The notes beneath the pieces were generated by a model, which did not search any database, had not been told where the DNA came from, and was given only the letters and a program-made list of their open reading frames with translations. Shown here piece after piece: positions 10,868-20,599 of a stretch of 64,000 nt of DNA. A program made the position numbers and the translations under genes. Within the stretch, counting starts at the first letter, position 1, and each line of letters opens with the position of its first letter. The DNA comes from Cladophialophora immunda (lineage: Eukaryota; Ascomycota; Eurotiomycetes; Chaetothyriales; Herpotrichiellaceae): contig NW_015622545.1 in assembly GCF_000835495.1 (NCBI RefSeq), forward strand, positions 4,356,042-4,420,041, read 5' to 3'.

Positions 10868-12931
10868 TCATATTCCGTATACATCCTTCAATTCGTCGTC
10901 CTCAGATGCTGAATCACTGCCAAGGTCCACGCCGCTGTCCACGAACCCAGTCTCGGTGCCGTCTGCACCCACATGGCTCCGTTCGCGTGGTAGCTGATGC
11001 ACCAGATATTCCACTGGCGCCCGTTGCTTTTTGCTCATCACTTCCTTCATGTGTTCCTGCACCACCGGCAGTATCTTCGCTGCTTTCGCGATCGTCTCTA
11101 TCGTCCGGTGATTCAGGGCCTTGATGCTCATGGTCACTGGCTGATAATACTCTTGCTCCGCTTGCCATTTGCCTTCCTTTTCGCCCTTTTCTTCCGCAGG
11201 CTCCCCGCCAGCCGTCATCTGCGAACCTTTCCGTTCCACCAAGAACGAACAGATCATCTCCAATCCTCCCGGACGGATTTCCAAGACCGCATACTCGGGA
11301 AAGAGCCATCTGTCCGGACAGGCAGCTTGATTCCCCGATGGAACGCTCGTAATCTCCATTACAATGTGCTTGATGAAGGGCTCTGGTCGGGCTGGGGGTG
11401 GTGGTGGCGGCTGCGGCGGCTGAGGATGATACCCAATGTAGCTTCCCATTGGACCTCCACGCCCAGTTGGTGGAGGAACATGTGGAAACGTGTGCATCAC
11501 TCCGGGTAGTACGCCTGGTCCTAACGGTGGACCTGCAGAAGCAGGAGGAGGGGGAGCAGGGGTAGCAGTATCTGGATGCTGACGTGGCGGCGGTTGTGAA
11601 GGATTGTATGTCGACGAGCGCCCAGGGACCATTGTAGGTGAGGGATTTGACGAGGGTCCTGGGGGTAAAGAACTAGGGGCAGTGGGGTTAGACTCAATGG
11701 CCGACTGTTTTGAGGCTTCTGGAACTGTTGGCGTTGTTGACGGTGGTTGCTGGCTTGGTGGCCGCGAGTCGCCTTTGGGAAGGCGCTCGACTTCCTGCCG
11801 CCGGATCACTTCGTTGAATTCGTCAATATGAGCCTGGAACTCTTTTAACTGCTCAGGTGATGCCCTTGAAGTTGCCACGATTTTCATCAACTCCTTCAAC
11901 TGAGGATCAGACGCTGCTCGTGCTGCTAACATTTGGATGACTGGATCTGTCGTACTCCCTCTCCCCCCCGGAGGCGGATTTGGCCTTGACTCCGGACGCG
12001 GCGTCTGAGGTTGTTCGCGCGGGGATTGGGCCGGAGGAGGGTTTGGCGGAAAAGAAGCAGCGCAGGGTCTTGAATCCTTTTCTTGTTTGATCTGGTTCGG
12101 AGGAGGCCCAATTGGCGAGGGGGACGGAACCGCTGAGGGTGGGGTATCTCTGACCGGTGCGGGAGGGTTGGGAGCCCGAGGCAGGGCTGATGTCGACGGC
12201 GATGGCGATGCAGACGGAGGTGGATGCAGAGGTTTGGCATGGTGGTATGGACCAGGAGGCGGAAAGCTGGTATAGGGAGAGTGAGGAGGCGGCGGCGGAG
12301 CGGCCATGTGCTTCAAGGCATGTTGATTTGGATGGCGTTGAAACGGTGGAGGACCCGTTTGATCACGAACCGTGTAGAAAACTATATCAAACGTATGGGG
12401 CTCGATCGTCATAGTCGCAGCACCTAACCTTTGCATCGATTTGGCGTCGGGGTTGTTGGGAGGAGCCTCTATAACACCCTTTCTCTTGACAGGCTTGACC
12501 CAGTACTTTTCGAAGATGCCATGGTATAGCCACTGCATCCGAGAGCGGTGAAGAGATGCGGCAATGACCGCACTCTCTGCAATTGACTGATATTCCCGCA
12601 CGGACAGGTTGGAGGGTTGTTTCTCTTTGATCGTGGGTAGCGGCTGATTCGCAACAATTCGAGTGGGAAGGACATCCTCGCCAACAGAGATCGAGGGGGG
12701 AGAGCGTGAGACCGAGATTGGTGTTTGAACTCGAACCAGACTGGCGCGTTTCTTGTAAGGACGCTTGTGGCGAGGTTCTGAAGAGACAGCGGAGGTTTGC
12801 TTGCGAACAGCAGGAGTTGACGCAGACGCGGGTGCAGCAAGTTGCGCAGGCGAGGACGCTCTTCTTTTCGATGCGGGATCTCGTCTGTCACGCGCGGGCA
12901 GAACCCGTTTCTGAGGAGTCACCTCGGCCAT
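10868..12931 (-). CDS. SWC3: SWR1 chromatin-remodelling complex subunit Swc3
   Basis: Single exon, 687 residues, starting at the ATG at 12931 (MAEVTPQKR); the frame is open upstream but that part has no supporting features. A basic N-terminus (RDRRDPASKRR, RHKRPYKKR) is followed by the Swc3 domain core (about 110-190: VREYQSIAESAVIAASL... WLYHGIFEKYWVKP). A long Pro-rich, Gln-containing linker follows. A conserved C-terminal module (about 545-655) contains FIKHIVMEITSVP and PDRWLFPEYAVLEI. Swc3 is a subunit of SWR1, which exchanges H2A for H2A.Z in nucleosomes. The gene is divergent from the ABHD-type hydrolase, 443 bp away. Confidence 0.82.
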   Translation of the reverse strand: MAEVTPQKRVLPARDRRDPASKRRASSPAQLAAPASASTPAVRKQTSAVSSEPRHKRPYKKRASLVRVQTPISVSRSPPSISVGEDVLPTRIVANQPLPTIKEKQPSNLSVREYQSIAESAVIAASLHRSRMQWLYHGIFEKYWVKPVKRKGVIEAPPNNPDAKSMQRLGAATMTIEPHTFDIVFYTVRDQTGPPPFQRHPNQHALKHMAAPPPPPHSPYTSFPPPGPYHHAKPLHPPPSASPSPSTSALPRAPNPPAPVRDTPPSAVPSPSPIGPPPNQIKQEKDSRPCAASFPPNPPPAQSPREQPQTPRPESRPNPPPGGRGSTTDPVIQMLAARAASDPQLKELMKIVATSRASPEQLKEFQAHIDEFNEVIRRQEVERLPKGDSRPPSQQPPSTTPTVPEASKQSAIESNPTAPSSLPPGPSSNPSPTMVPGRSSTYNPSQPPPRQHPDTATPAPPPPASAGPPLGPGVLPGVMHTFPHVPPPTGRGGPMGSYIGYHPQPPQPPPPPPARPEPFIKHIVMEITSVPSGNQAACPDRWLFPEYAVLEIRPGGLEMICSFLVERKGSQMTAGGEPAEEKGEKEGKWQAEQEYYQPVTMSIKALNHRTIETIAKAAKILPVVQEHMKEVMSKKQRAPVEYLVHQLPRERSHVGADGTETGFVDSGVDLGSDSASEDDELKDVYGI

Positions 12932-13374
12932 GACCGAATCGAGGGCGACCTGGAGGTTAATAAGCCCTGCTGCCGGCCCAGATTCTGACAAAATGAGAAT
13001 AGTATACAAGGTGAACCTCGTGCATAGGAGAGATATTGGATGTCTGAACAATTTCGCCGCAGCAGGTGACTGTGGAAGGTTAGCCGGATTCCCTACACCG
13101 CGCCATAGCCACCGCCGCGCCAACCTCAGTGGGCGCAGTGAGAACAGTGATTGATCAATCTCGTATTATGTGTCTTGTCACCCAAATTGTCGCAAGTCCC
13201 AATAGCTTTCGCCTATCTGTACACACCCAAATTCTGCAGGTGGCATTCAGCCTGTCTCGAATAACAGGCTTCCACAATGGACGTGGGCAATTGATCCGTC
13301 TTGTATCAAGGCCCTTTTTGTTCCCATAAACAGCGTGCGGCCGCTTGAATCCACCTGCTGGGCTTCATGCTGAG
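12932..13374. promoter_or_regulatory. Shared divergent promoter, swc3 / alpha-beta hydrolase
   Basis: The 443 bp between the ATGs of two divergent genes must hold both promoters. No clear TATA element is seen on either strand. Confidence 0.5.
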
Positions 13375-14556
13375 ATGGCTTTTGACAGCTTGTTCCGCAA
13401 AGCCTTCTGGGCGCTGGCTGGATGCGGATTGATCTATGCCCTGGCTATGGGTGCTTTGACTGTGCCGGTTGTCCAGCGCAATGCGACCTATGTCCACAAC
13501 ATCAATCCCACTTATTTCCAAGATCTGAACAATACTGAGCAGTTTGGCTTCCTCCATCACCAAATCCAGCCCTTTACCGTCGTCACTCCGGACAATGTGA
13601 CACTGTTTGCCTGGCACATCCTACCGATACACCTGTACCACAAGCACGAGAAATCCTTGACAGAGCAGTCAGATTTTGGACTCAAACCGTTCGAGGTTGC
13701 GTCCAAAAGCACTGGCCTTCAACTCCTCCTCAATGACCCTAGAGCCACTTTATTCGTACTTTTCCATGGTAATGCCGGTCATCTCGCCTCCAACTACCGC
13801 CCTTCTGCATATCAGCAGATTCTGGGGGTGACGACACCGGAGAAACCGGTGCACGTCATTGCTTTCGACTACCGTGGATTCGGCCTGAGCACTGGCAGTC
13901 CCACGGAGCAGGGTGTGATTGAGGATGCGGTATCGTTATTGTCTGCTCTAACTGGGGAGTCTGATGACGGCAAGAATCGACGCAACACAGGGCAACAGTA
14001 TGTGGACCCAGCCCGGGTAGTTTTGGTGGGACAATCCATGGGCACGTTTATTTCGACGGCCTTTTATCACAAGTGGTTGGAGCTCAACAGAACCCCGTTT
14101 AGGGCTTTGTTGTTAATCGCCAGCTTTACTTCATTGCCCAATTTACTCGAGTCTTATTCGTTCAAGGGCCTCACTCCTCCAATCTTGTCCCCGTTGATGG
14201 CATATCCTCGACTCCAGCAATGGTTGCGCTCCCAAATCCAGGATCAATGGGACGCGAGCTCTAGGCTAGTGGAGTTGGCAAAGACGCCCGAGGTTCAACT
14301 CAAACTGGTCATGCTACACGCGCGCGACGACTACGAAATCCCGTGGCGAGAGGGACGAGCCAATTGGGACTATGCACTGGAGGCTGCAACTAAAGGCAAA
14401 GTCGATTTCCCTCGCAACCTTGACCGAGAGGAATGGAGAAGCTCAGACGGCAGAAAGCATCTACGCTGGGAAAGGGTGCGGCATGGAGGGCATAATAGAA
14501 TCCAGACAAGTGAACAGGTTCGGCTAGCGATATTGCGACTGATAGAAGGTGAATAG
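13375..14556 (+). CDS. ABHD12-like serine hydrolase, membrane anchored
   Basis: Single exon, 393 residues, starting at the first ATG in frame (MAFDSLFRKAF). One hydrophobic segment at about 11-32 (ALAGCGLIYALAMGALTVP) should act as a signal anchor. The alpha/beta-hydrolase fold is marked by the oxyanion region LFHGNAG (about 129-135), the FDYRGFG block, the nucleophile elbow GQSMG (Ser about 221), an acid in HARDDYEIPW (Asp 318 or 319) and the catalytic His in RHGGHNRI. This matches the ABHD12/ABHD13 group. Its mammalian members hydrolyse lysophospholipids, probably facing the ER lumen; the fungal substrate is unknown. Confidence 0.8.
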   Translation: MAFDSLFRKAFWALAGCGLIYALAMGALTVPVVQRNATYVHNINPTYFQDLNNTEQFGFLHHQIQPFTVVTPDNVTLFAWHILPIHLYHKHEKSLTEQSDFGLKPFEVASKSTGLQLLLNDPRATLFVLFHGNAGHLASNYRPSAYQQILGVTTPEKPVHVIAFDYRGFGLSTGSPTEQGVIEDAVSLLSALTGESDDGKNRRNTGQQYVDPARVVLVGQSMGTFISTAFYHKWLELNRTPFRALLLIASFTSLPNLLESYSFKGLTPPILSPLMAYPRLQQWLRSQIQDQWDASSRLVELAKTPEVQLKLVMLHARDDYEIPWREGRANWDYALEAATKGKVDFPRNLDREEWRSSDGRKHLRWERVRHGGHNRIQTSEQVRLAILRLIEGE

Positions 14557-15501
14557 ACGGGGCTGCTAGAAGAGATGGAAGCATTGCAAGCCCAATACCT
14601 CGTAGGCCTGTGTTGTTGTCGGGTGCCTATGCTGACAGGGGTTAAGCGGGAAGACGGTGCTGGGCTGCCCTGGAGATCGTCTTTGTTCACGCCCACAATG
14701 GACTCCACCACGGTCAGATTCAGAGATTTGGATGACGCGAGATGCGAATCTTTTTCTGCTGCAATGGGTGGCATTGAATAATATGGCAGCCTAGTTTTGG
14801 TGCGTGTAGGGATGGGAGACGTGCGCTTCGGGGTGTCTGAGTGGTGACCATATGGACATCTGTCGTGTTACCATAGGACAATGTGTTTTTTCAGTAAACA
14901 CGTACCAAGCACAAATTAGCCTCCCCTTCAGCCACGAGCACTGGGCATAGAGGTATACCTATCTAGGGATTAAATGCTCAAATCCCATGGGACGATTTGC
15001 CTGCAACCAGCGACCCTCCGCGCAGCCGTCCGCCCTTAGTCCGCCCTTCGCCTACCCACCTCGCCAGTTTCGCCACCTCAAATCACCACCAACTACCGCT
15101 GTTACAGGAAGGTGGCTTGCTGTGACGGGCACAGACCTGGCAGAGACTGGTGGCTTGGATCATGGCATCACCGCTGGCTGAGACTATTGACTGAGTTTTG
15201 AGACTCTGGCTTACATTCAGCTAGTTGACACCAACTAACACGCCCAGTGACCAACCGCCATCCAGAATCTTTTGCCGACTCAGCAACCCGCGGTTGCGGC
15301 ATTTCAGTAGCAGTCGGTGCACTCGTTCGTTCGCAATTCCAGCACTCAGACATCAGGCACCAAGCTCCCTCTATTCGGTCTGAGCCATTACCGCCTCGTT
15401 CTCTGGATCGTCTTGCAGCTGCAATGATCCCGTCGGCCCCTGCGCGCAGGAAGCTGCGATAGTCCCTGCAGTGCACCTGCGCTCTATGGGCAGGTGACTG
15501 A
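14557..15501. other. Intergenic, + strand neighbours; no gene seen
   Basis: This is the 3' flank of the hydrolase and the promoter/leader of the next gene. Short open frames show no family features, and I found no tRNA-like A/B boxes. Confidence 0.45.
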
Positions 15502-18500
15502 ATGTCGACGTCTACACCTCCAAATGGCCGAGCTGCCAACGACGATGTCGGAGGGTCAGAGCACCTGGATCCCAATCACCTGTCTCTGCCTACCTTTCAC
15601 TCCGTCCGCGAATCTTCCAACGAACGAGACGGTCGAGGCTCAAGGACCGAGTCGACTGCTTCAGGTTCTGCGAGCCGTCGAAGTCGAAGTCGCAACCCCG
15701 ACCTGCCATCTTCCCGATTACTAGAGCGTCTTTCCTTTGGAGGAAGCAATGCTCGAAGCGACGGGGACCCTAAGAGCAAAGAGAAGGAGAAGGAGAGGGA
15801 GAAAGAGAAGGAAAAGGCAAAGGAAAACGACGCTCCGCGGCACAATGTCTCTCGACGTTCTGGTGGCTTTCTTCTCGAGCCCGTCTCAAATTCCAAGCGA
15901 GTGTCTCGCGCATCGCCGGTTCCTCCCACTCGGAAAGATCCTGAAGGGAAACGGAATAGCGGCGACTCTGAATTGACGCTGGTAAAGAGAAGGCACAGAA
16001 CAAACGGCCACGCCAGCTCGTCGTTCAAAAGTTCTCCATTGGCGGGCGAGGTCAAACAGGATCCCATCATATACAACTATCCCAGCTCGGATCAACTTGT
16101 TCCTGGTACTGATGTTCGACGGTCCCTCTCATCCTCGCACAATGGCTCCCAATTTACAGGCATTCCCGCATCAGCCTCGCGTAATGTCGAAGTGCAAAGA
16201 ACGCCCGTTGCCATGGTCGGTTTTGACAATGATCCAGCGCAGATAGTCAATATGGCTCTGAGCCTAAGTGAAGGTCGACGACGCCTCGCTTCAGGAAGGA
16301 GGTATGTCTCGACCGAGCAGGGCGAACGTCGCGTCGTTTCCGCTGCATCAACCTCAAATCCGAACAACACCGTCCGGAGACGAAGCATCGCACCCTTCCT
16401 GGCGACCAACCGTCAGTCATCTCAGGGTGGCTCTCCCAAAAGGCACACTTCTAGCAAACACCGGGACTCGAACACGCCGGCGACGCCGGTGTCCGTTGAT
16501 GTATCCGTCACTGAAGTTGTCCCCAATCTCGACATCGATCCTGATTTCGTGGACCAAATCTCGCCGGCCACTGCAGCCCGTGTTGAGAAAGCAAAGGTGT
16601 ATTTTGAACTCGCCCACGAGCATCGGCGTCTTCTCCCACATCTACCTCCAATACGAAAACCAGGTACTCAACTTGGATTTACTGGACCAGAAGCGATGCA
16701 AAAGGCGTACAATCCTTTGCAATACGTCCGAAACCGTAAGCTCCGCATTTGGGAAAAGACACCGATCAACAGCGAGGCCGAGGGATGGCATGATGTCCAG
16801 AAGGTCAGAGCCTGGGTTGACGCAGTGGTTTCGAGCCACCCAGACACGCAGCATGATTCCTTGGAATGTGTCCGGTTACCTCCGCTGGACCTCCGGAGTG
16901 CGGATACTGATCGTGAAGATACGGACGACTCGCCGGATGAGCCAAAGAGTACAGTCCTGCCTCGCGTTTTGGACCAACTTCATCCCAAGCCCACTCGCCC
17001 GCGATCTGACTGGGTCACTCATCCAGGCGACTTGATAGCCGATGCATATTGGTTGGAGCAAGGCATGAACAAAACGAAAATCCAAGACCGAGACAACAAT
17101 TTGATCTACCCGCCAAATACTCATTTCACATTCTCGGGCTGGCGCAACCAAACACCTGTCAATATCCCAACTAGATTGCAGCAGTCTTCTCCACCTCTGG
17201 AGCCTCAAGAAGATTCTTTCCAAGAGACGCCTTCATCCGCTCTGCCCGAGCTGCCGACTTTTAAGTCAGCTCATCATGCGCACAAGAGTGGGCGCCATGG
17301 CCGCCGCAGAGACATCATCAGAGACTCTGTTCACGGCAAGAGCGGCAGCAGCTCCAGGGAACGTTCCCGAATACGCAAGAAGCTGTTTCAGGACAGTAGC
17401 GATTCAGACTATTCGGCGTCGATGTCTTCCGATGATGCGGGCATTGAACGCGGCCGAAATCGACTTCGGCGGAAGAGGCACGAAACTCCGGTCAATAATG
17501 GTGCGGAGAAAGGGAGTCATTCGCAGTCGAAGCAGACATCGCAAGCATTTGGGCACGGTCACGGTGACTCTAGTCAAGGGTCCTCTGCCCCAACGTCGAA
17601 AAGAACCTCAATGGATCATACTGGGCTCAACAAACTCTTCCGAGTGGACAGTCTCAAGAAAGCCTCGCCCTTGACTCGGTCACGGAACAGACAGGATTCC
17701 TCGCGGCCTCGATCCGTACAGGTCCCCATCCGGTCAAGCCTCGAGCACGAACACCAACCTCGCGCATCTACAGAATACGATACTACTACAGCCCCGAACT
17801 CCCCTAACGGAGTTGAATGGCCGAGTATCGCCATCAACCTCTCCCCGCCTCCGAGTAGACCAAGTTCGCCATCCAAGAATCCGATATCTACCATCTTGCA
17901 TCCCTTCCACCGCAAACCTCACAAGGGTCAGGGCCAAACCAGCACAACTGACTTTGCGCATGTTCCACCAGTGCAATCAGTCCACGAACATGAATTGGAA
18001 AAGCATGTTGACAGTCCCGATTCCCGTGGTCAAAGCCCCATGACCAGGGGCCTCAGTTCGCTGTCCAAAAACCAGACACACTCGACAGAGCCAGACGACA
18101 TGACCCCGCAATCGTCCATTGAACACAGACACAGTACGGCGAGCAAAGTCAGCACGCGGTCAACTACCCATGCAGGAAGCGATCATTCGAGGATTCGCGC
18201 TATATTCAAAGGAGGTCGCATTGCTGAAATCGTCGGGAATGAAGTTTCCCGAGTTGGGGACTTTATCTGGAAACGCGACCTCCCGATCATATACAGACAC
18301 AGAGGCTCTGCTTCCGAAGGCAGTATTCGTTCTTATGATGGGTCGGATTCAGAAATAGAGCAGCACCATCGTCATCATCATCACCAGCACCAACAACAAC
18401 AACACCAACAACAACAAAACGGCACGATTCTCAAAACACCTCCGCCCCTTGCACGCTCAAGATCATCCACCATCTCAAGTACTAAAAGCGACCATGTCTC

Positions 18501-19581
18501 CCCTGTTGCCACGAAGACAACCAACACAGGTAATGATCGGCCTAGATACAACAATCCCAATCTACCCAGCTTCACCTCCCCTTTCCAAAAAGATCGCGAA
18601 CGTCAAGAGAAACAGCAAGGATACCTGGCCCCAGATGATGCGGCGACACGGGGTGATTCTGCTGACCACATCTCTCGGCTCGCCGCCCAGCGTCGCTCGG
18701 CCTCACATTCGCCACGACTCGCTGCCCTACCCAGGCTTGATACCGGGGCGCCCACTACGCCAAACGAAGTGAGCCGACAGAAAAGTTACGGCTTCGGCGC
18801 AGCTCTGGACCTCAGCAGATCGCGAGATGCATCCGACCAACTGAACTCTGTCATCGGTCCGGTGACTGGGCTGAGCGGTCTCCGCCCTTCCAGATCTGCC
18901 GGCGATCTTTCGAAGATGGGAGGATCCGATCTAGGTCAAGAAGACGGCGAACCTGCAGACGTGACGTGGCGCGATATTGAACGTGCCCAGGTTCTCCTAT
19001 ATACCTCAACCGTCAAAGCTCGGGAGATTGGACGTCGGGCTGAGGACTCGGGTGAAGAACTGCCACCATTCCTTCTCGAAAGCCTCACGCCCGAGAACAA
19101 AGCCTTGCATTCTGCGAAACCCCTACGTGTCAAGAAACGAGAACGACATATTGTGGCAGCACAAAATATCATGAAGACGCTGGAAGGCCACTCCTTTACC
19201 TTCAATAAGAAATTACACTCATTTACCACATCGCTCATACCCGCTCTGCACAGCCAACTCCAGATCCTCGAGGATCAGGTAGAGAACAACATGACTCCGC
19301 AGGTTCGAATAACGGCTGATTCAGCGGGCGAACTGAGCATGAAGCTTTCCACCACTAGTACGCTTGCCGTCAAAGAACTCAATGACTCGATCGAAGTCGC
19401 TTTTCGCAGGAAGCGGAGGGGTCCCATCAGGTTGTTCCGCAAGCTGTGGTTTGCAGGCATTGAGTGGACCGTTGTCGGGCTACTGTGGCTCATCTGGGCT
19501 GTTGTTTCCGTGGTCAGGTTCACTCTAGGAACGGGCAGGTGCGTGGTCAAGGGCGTAAGATGGTTGTTTTGGATCGATTGA
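15502..19581 (+). CDS. Large conserved fungal protein with C-terminal membrane segment, unknown function
   Basis: Single exon, 1359 residues, starting MSTSTPPNG. The N-terminal 340 residues are Ser/Arg-rich and disordered, with a KEKEKEREKEKEK tract at about 92-110. A conserved-looking segment follows near 245-265 (IVNMALSLSEGRRRLASGRR). Another runs over about 345-465 (KVYFELAHEHRRLLPHLPP, with a Trp-rich GWHDVQKVRAWVD). A His/Gln tract lies at about 953-973. The C-terminal domain (about 1150-1300, RDIERAQVLLYTSTVKAREI) is helical and ends in a hydrophobic segment (about 1317-1342, WTVVGLLWLIWAVVSVV) with a short basic tail. It is probably anchored in a membrane by this tail. I do not recognise the family; no catalytic motif is visible. 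Confidence 0.8.
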   Translation: MSTSTPPNGRAANDDVGGSEHLDPNHLSLPTFHSVRESSNERDGRGSRTESTASGSASRRSRSRNPDLPSSRLLERLSFGGSNARSDGDPKSKEKEKEREKEKEKAKENDAPRHNVSRRSGGFLLEPVSNSKRVSRASPVPPTRKDPEGKRNSGDSELTLVKRRHRTNGHASSSFKSSPLAGEVKQDPIIYNYPSSDQLVPGTDVRRSLSSSHNGSQFTGIPASASRNVEVQRTPVAMVGFDNDPAQIVNMALSLSEGRRRLASGRRYVSTEQGERRVVSAASTSNPNNTVRRRSIAPFLATNRQSSQGGSPKRHTSSKHRDSNTPATPVSVDVSVTEVVPNLDIDPDFVDQISPATAARVEKAKVYFELAHEHRRLLPHLPPIRKPGTQLGFTGPEAMQKAYNPLQYVRNRKLRIWEKTPINSEAEGWHDVQKVRAWVDAVVSSHPDTQHDSLECVRLPPLDLRSADTDREDTDDSPDEPKSTVLPRVLDQLHPKPTRPRSDWVTHPGDLIADAYWLEQGMNKTKIQDRDNNLIYPPNTHFTFSGWRNQTPVNIPTRLQQSSPPLEPQEDSFQETPSSALPELPTFKSAHHAHKSGRHGRRRDIIRDSVHGKSGSSSRERSRIRKKLFQDSSDSDYSASMSSDDAGIERGRNRLRRKRHETPVNNGAEKGSHSQSKQTSQAFGHGHGDSSQGSSAPTSKRTSMDHTGLNKLFRVDSLKKASPLTRSRNRQDSSRPRSVQVPIRSSLEHEHQPRASTEYDTTTAPNSPNGVEWPSIAINLSPPPSRPSSPSKNPISTILHPFHRKPHKGQGQTSTTDFAHVPPVQSVHEHELEKHVDSPDSRGQSPMTRGLSSLSKNQTHSTEPDDMTPQSSIEHRHSTASKVSTRSTTHAGSDHSRIRAIFKGGRIAEIVGNEVSRVGDFIWKRDLPIIYRHRGSASEGSIRSYDGSDSEIEQHHRHHHHQHQQQQHQQQQNGTILKTPPPLARSRSSTISSTKSDHVSPVATKTTNTGNDRPRYNNPNLPSFTSPFQKDRERQEKQQGYLAPDDAATRGDSADHISRLAAQRRSASHSPRLAALPRLDTGAPTTPNEVSRQKSYGFGAALDLSRSRDASDQLNSVIGPVTGLSGLRPSRSAGDLSKMGGSDLGQEDGEPADVTWRDIERAQVLLYTSTVKAREIGRRAEDSGEELPPFLLESLTPENKALHSAKPLRVKKRERHIVAAQNIMKTLEGHSFTFNKKLHSFTTSLIPALHSQLQILEDQVENNMTPQVRITADSAGELSMKLSTTSTLAVKELNDSIEVAFRRKRRGPIRLFRKLWFAGIEWTVVGLLWLIWAVVSVVRFTLGTGRCVVKGVRWLFWID

Positions 19582-20599
19582 TCCACCTCAATCTTGCAGA
19601 CCAGCCAAATCGAGCTGCGCAGCCACCGCCCTTTGTGAAGAACATGGGTTTGAGGAAGAATCTGGGTATGCTGATTAACTGGCAAGACGTCCGAGACGGG
19701 GGACGTAAAAAGCTCTTTGTGGGTCGTGTTGTTGGATCATGCTTATATTCGAAACCAGCGAGGCGTTCCGGCACCGATTGCAACCTGTTTGTCGTCATGG
19801 CATCGCGCGATCGTTTTTGCTGCTTTTGAGATCACACGTTGGAGAGTCATGAATCACGAACACCCCATCAATGGCCTGCCCTGTTGGACACCGGGGACAT
19901 ACGCCATCTTTGTGGCTGTTACACGATACGTATACTTTTATTTTGTATAGCTTTGTAATCGACGGAATTGAGGGAAGCCAAAAAGACCCATGATGAGCAT
20001 TTCATCCAGTAGTTTTAGTATTCAGACTTTACATTACAGCAGAGACCTTCCAGCGAACCTATGCCAATCCCCGCTGGCTTTCGCGAGCCTCATCAACATC
20101 CGGTGAGAAGCAGAAGATGCGCGCGTATGGTGCGCATAAACGAAGACGAGAAGCAGGGCACTGCACTCAAGTCCCACGATCCGGGCAGTCTTGGTGGAAC
20201 CCTATCCATGGCAAGTTGCAAACGGCTTACTCTTCAGCTTCAACCGGCCTGCTTCTTGAATCAACTACTTCCGCAAGGAGGTACAGATAGTATAGATTCT
20301 ATACTGGTGTCTATTGTAGAGGATGATCGCCCCGTCGAAAAGCAAGAGTCCCTCCGGAAGGCGAGGCACTCTGGAAAACATTCTGCGCACTATCGTCGTC
20401 GACGACGACGACGACGGAGGAAACACAAGTAACGGGCCATTGCATGATGTTGTGGCTGCGAAATACATATGTATACACAAACCCGCCTCCTCCTCACCCT
20501 TTTTCGGTTCCTGCCGCTCTACCTTTCCTTGGTCTTTCCCATCCGCTGTCCCTATTGCTGTCTCCCGCGTCTATCATCCTGACAAGGACCGTCAATCAA
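19582..20599. other. Intergenic between convergent genes; GAC repeat
   Basis: This is the 3' flank of two convergent genes. It includes (GAC)5 at 20401-20415, preceded by CGTCGTC to form a small palindrome. No gene is supported. Confidence 0.5.
20394..20415 (+). repeat. GTC/GAC triplet repeat palindrome
   Basis: CGTCGTC followed by five GAC triplets can pair with itself. It lies in the 3' flank of MIC60. Confidence 0.75.

Noticed and set aside
16268..17035. 255-codon frame in an alternative + frame of the 1359-residue gene
   Set aside because: It overlaps the longer intact frame and has basic, low-information composition typical of a shifted frame.
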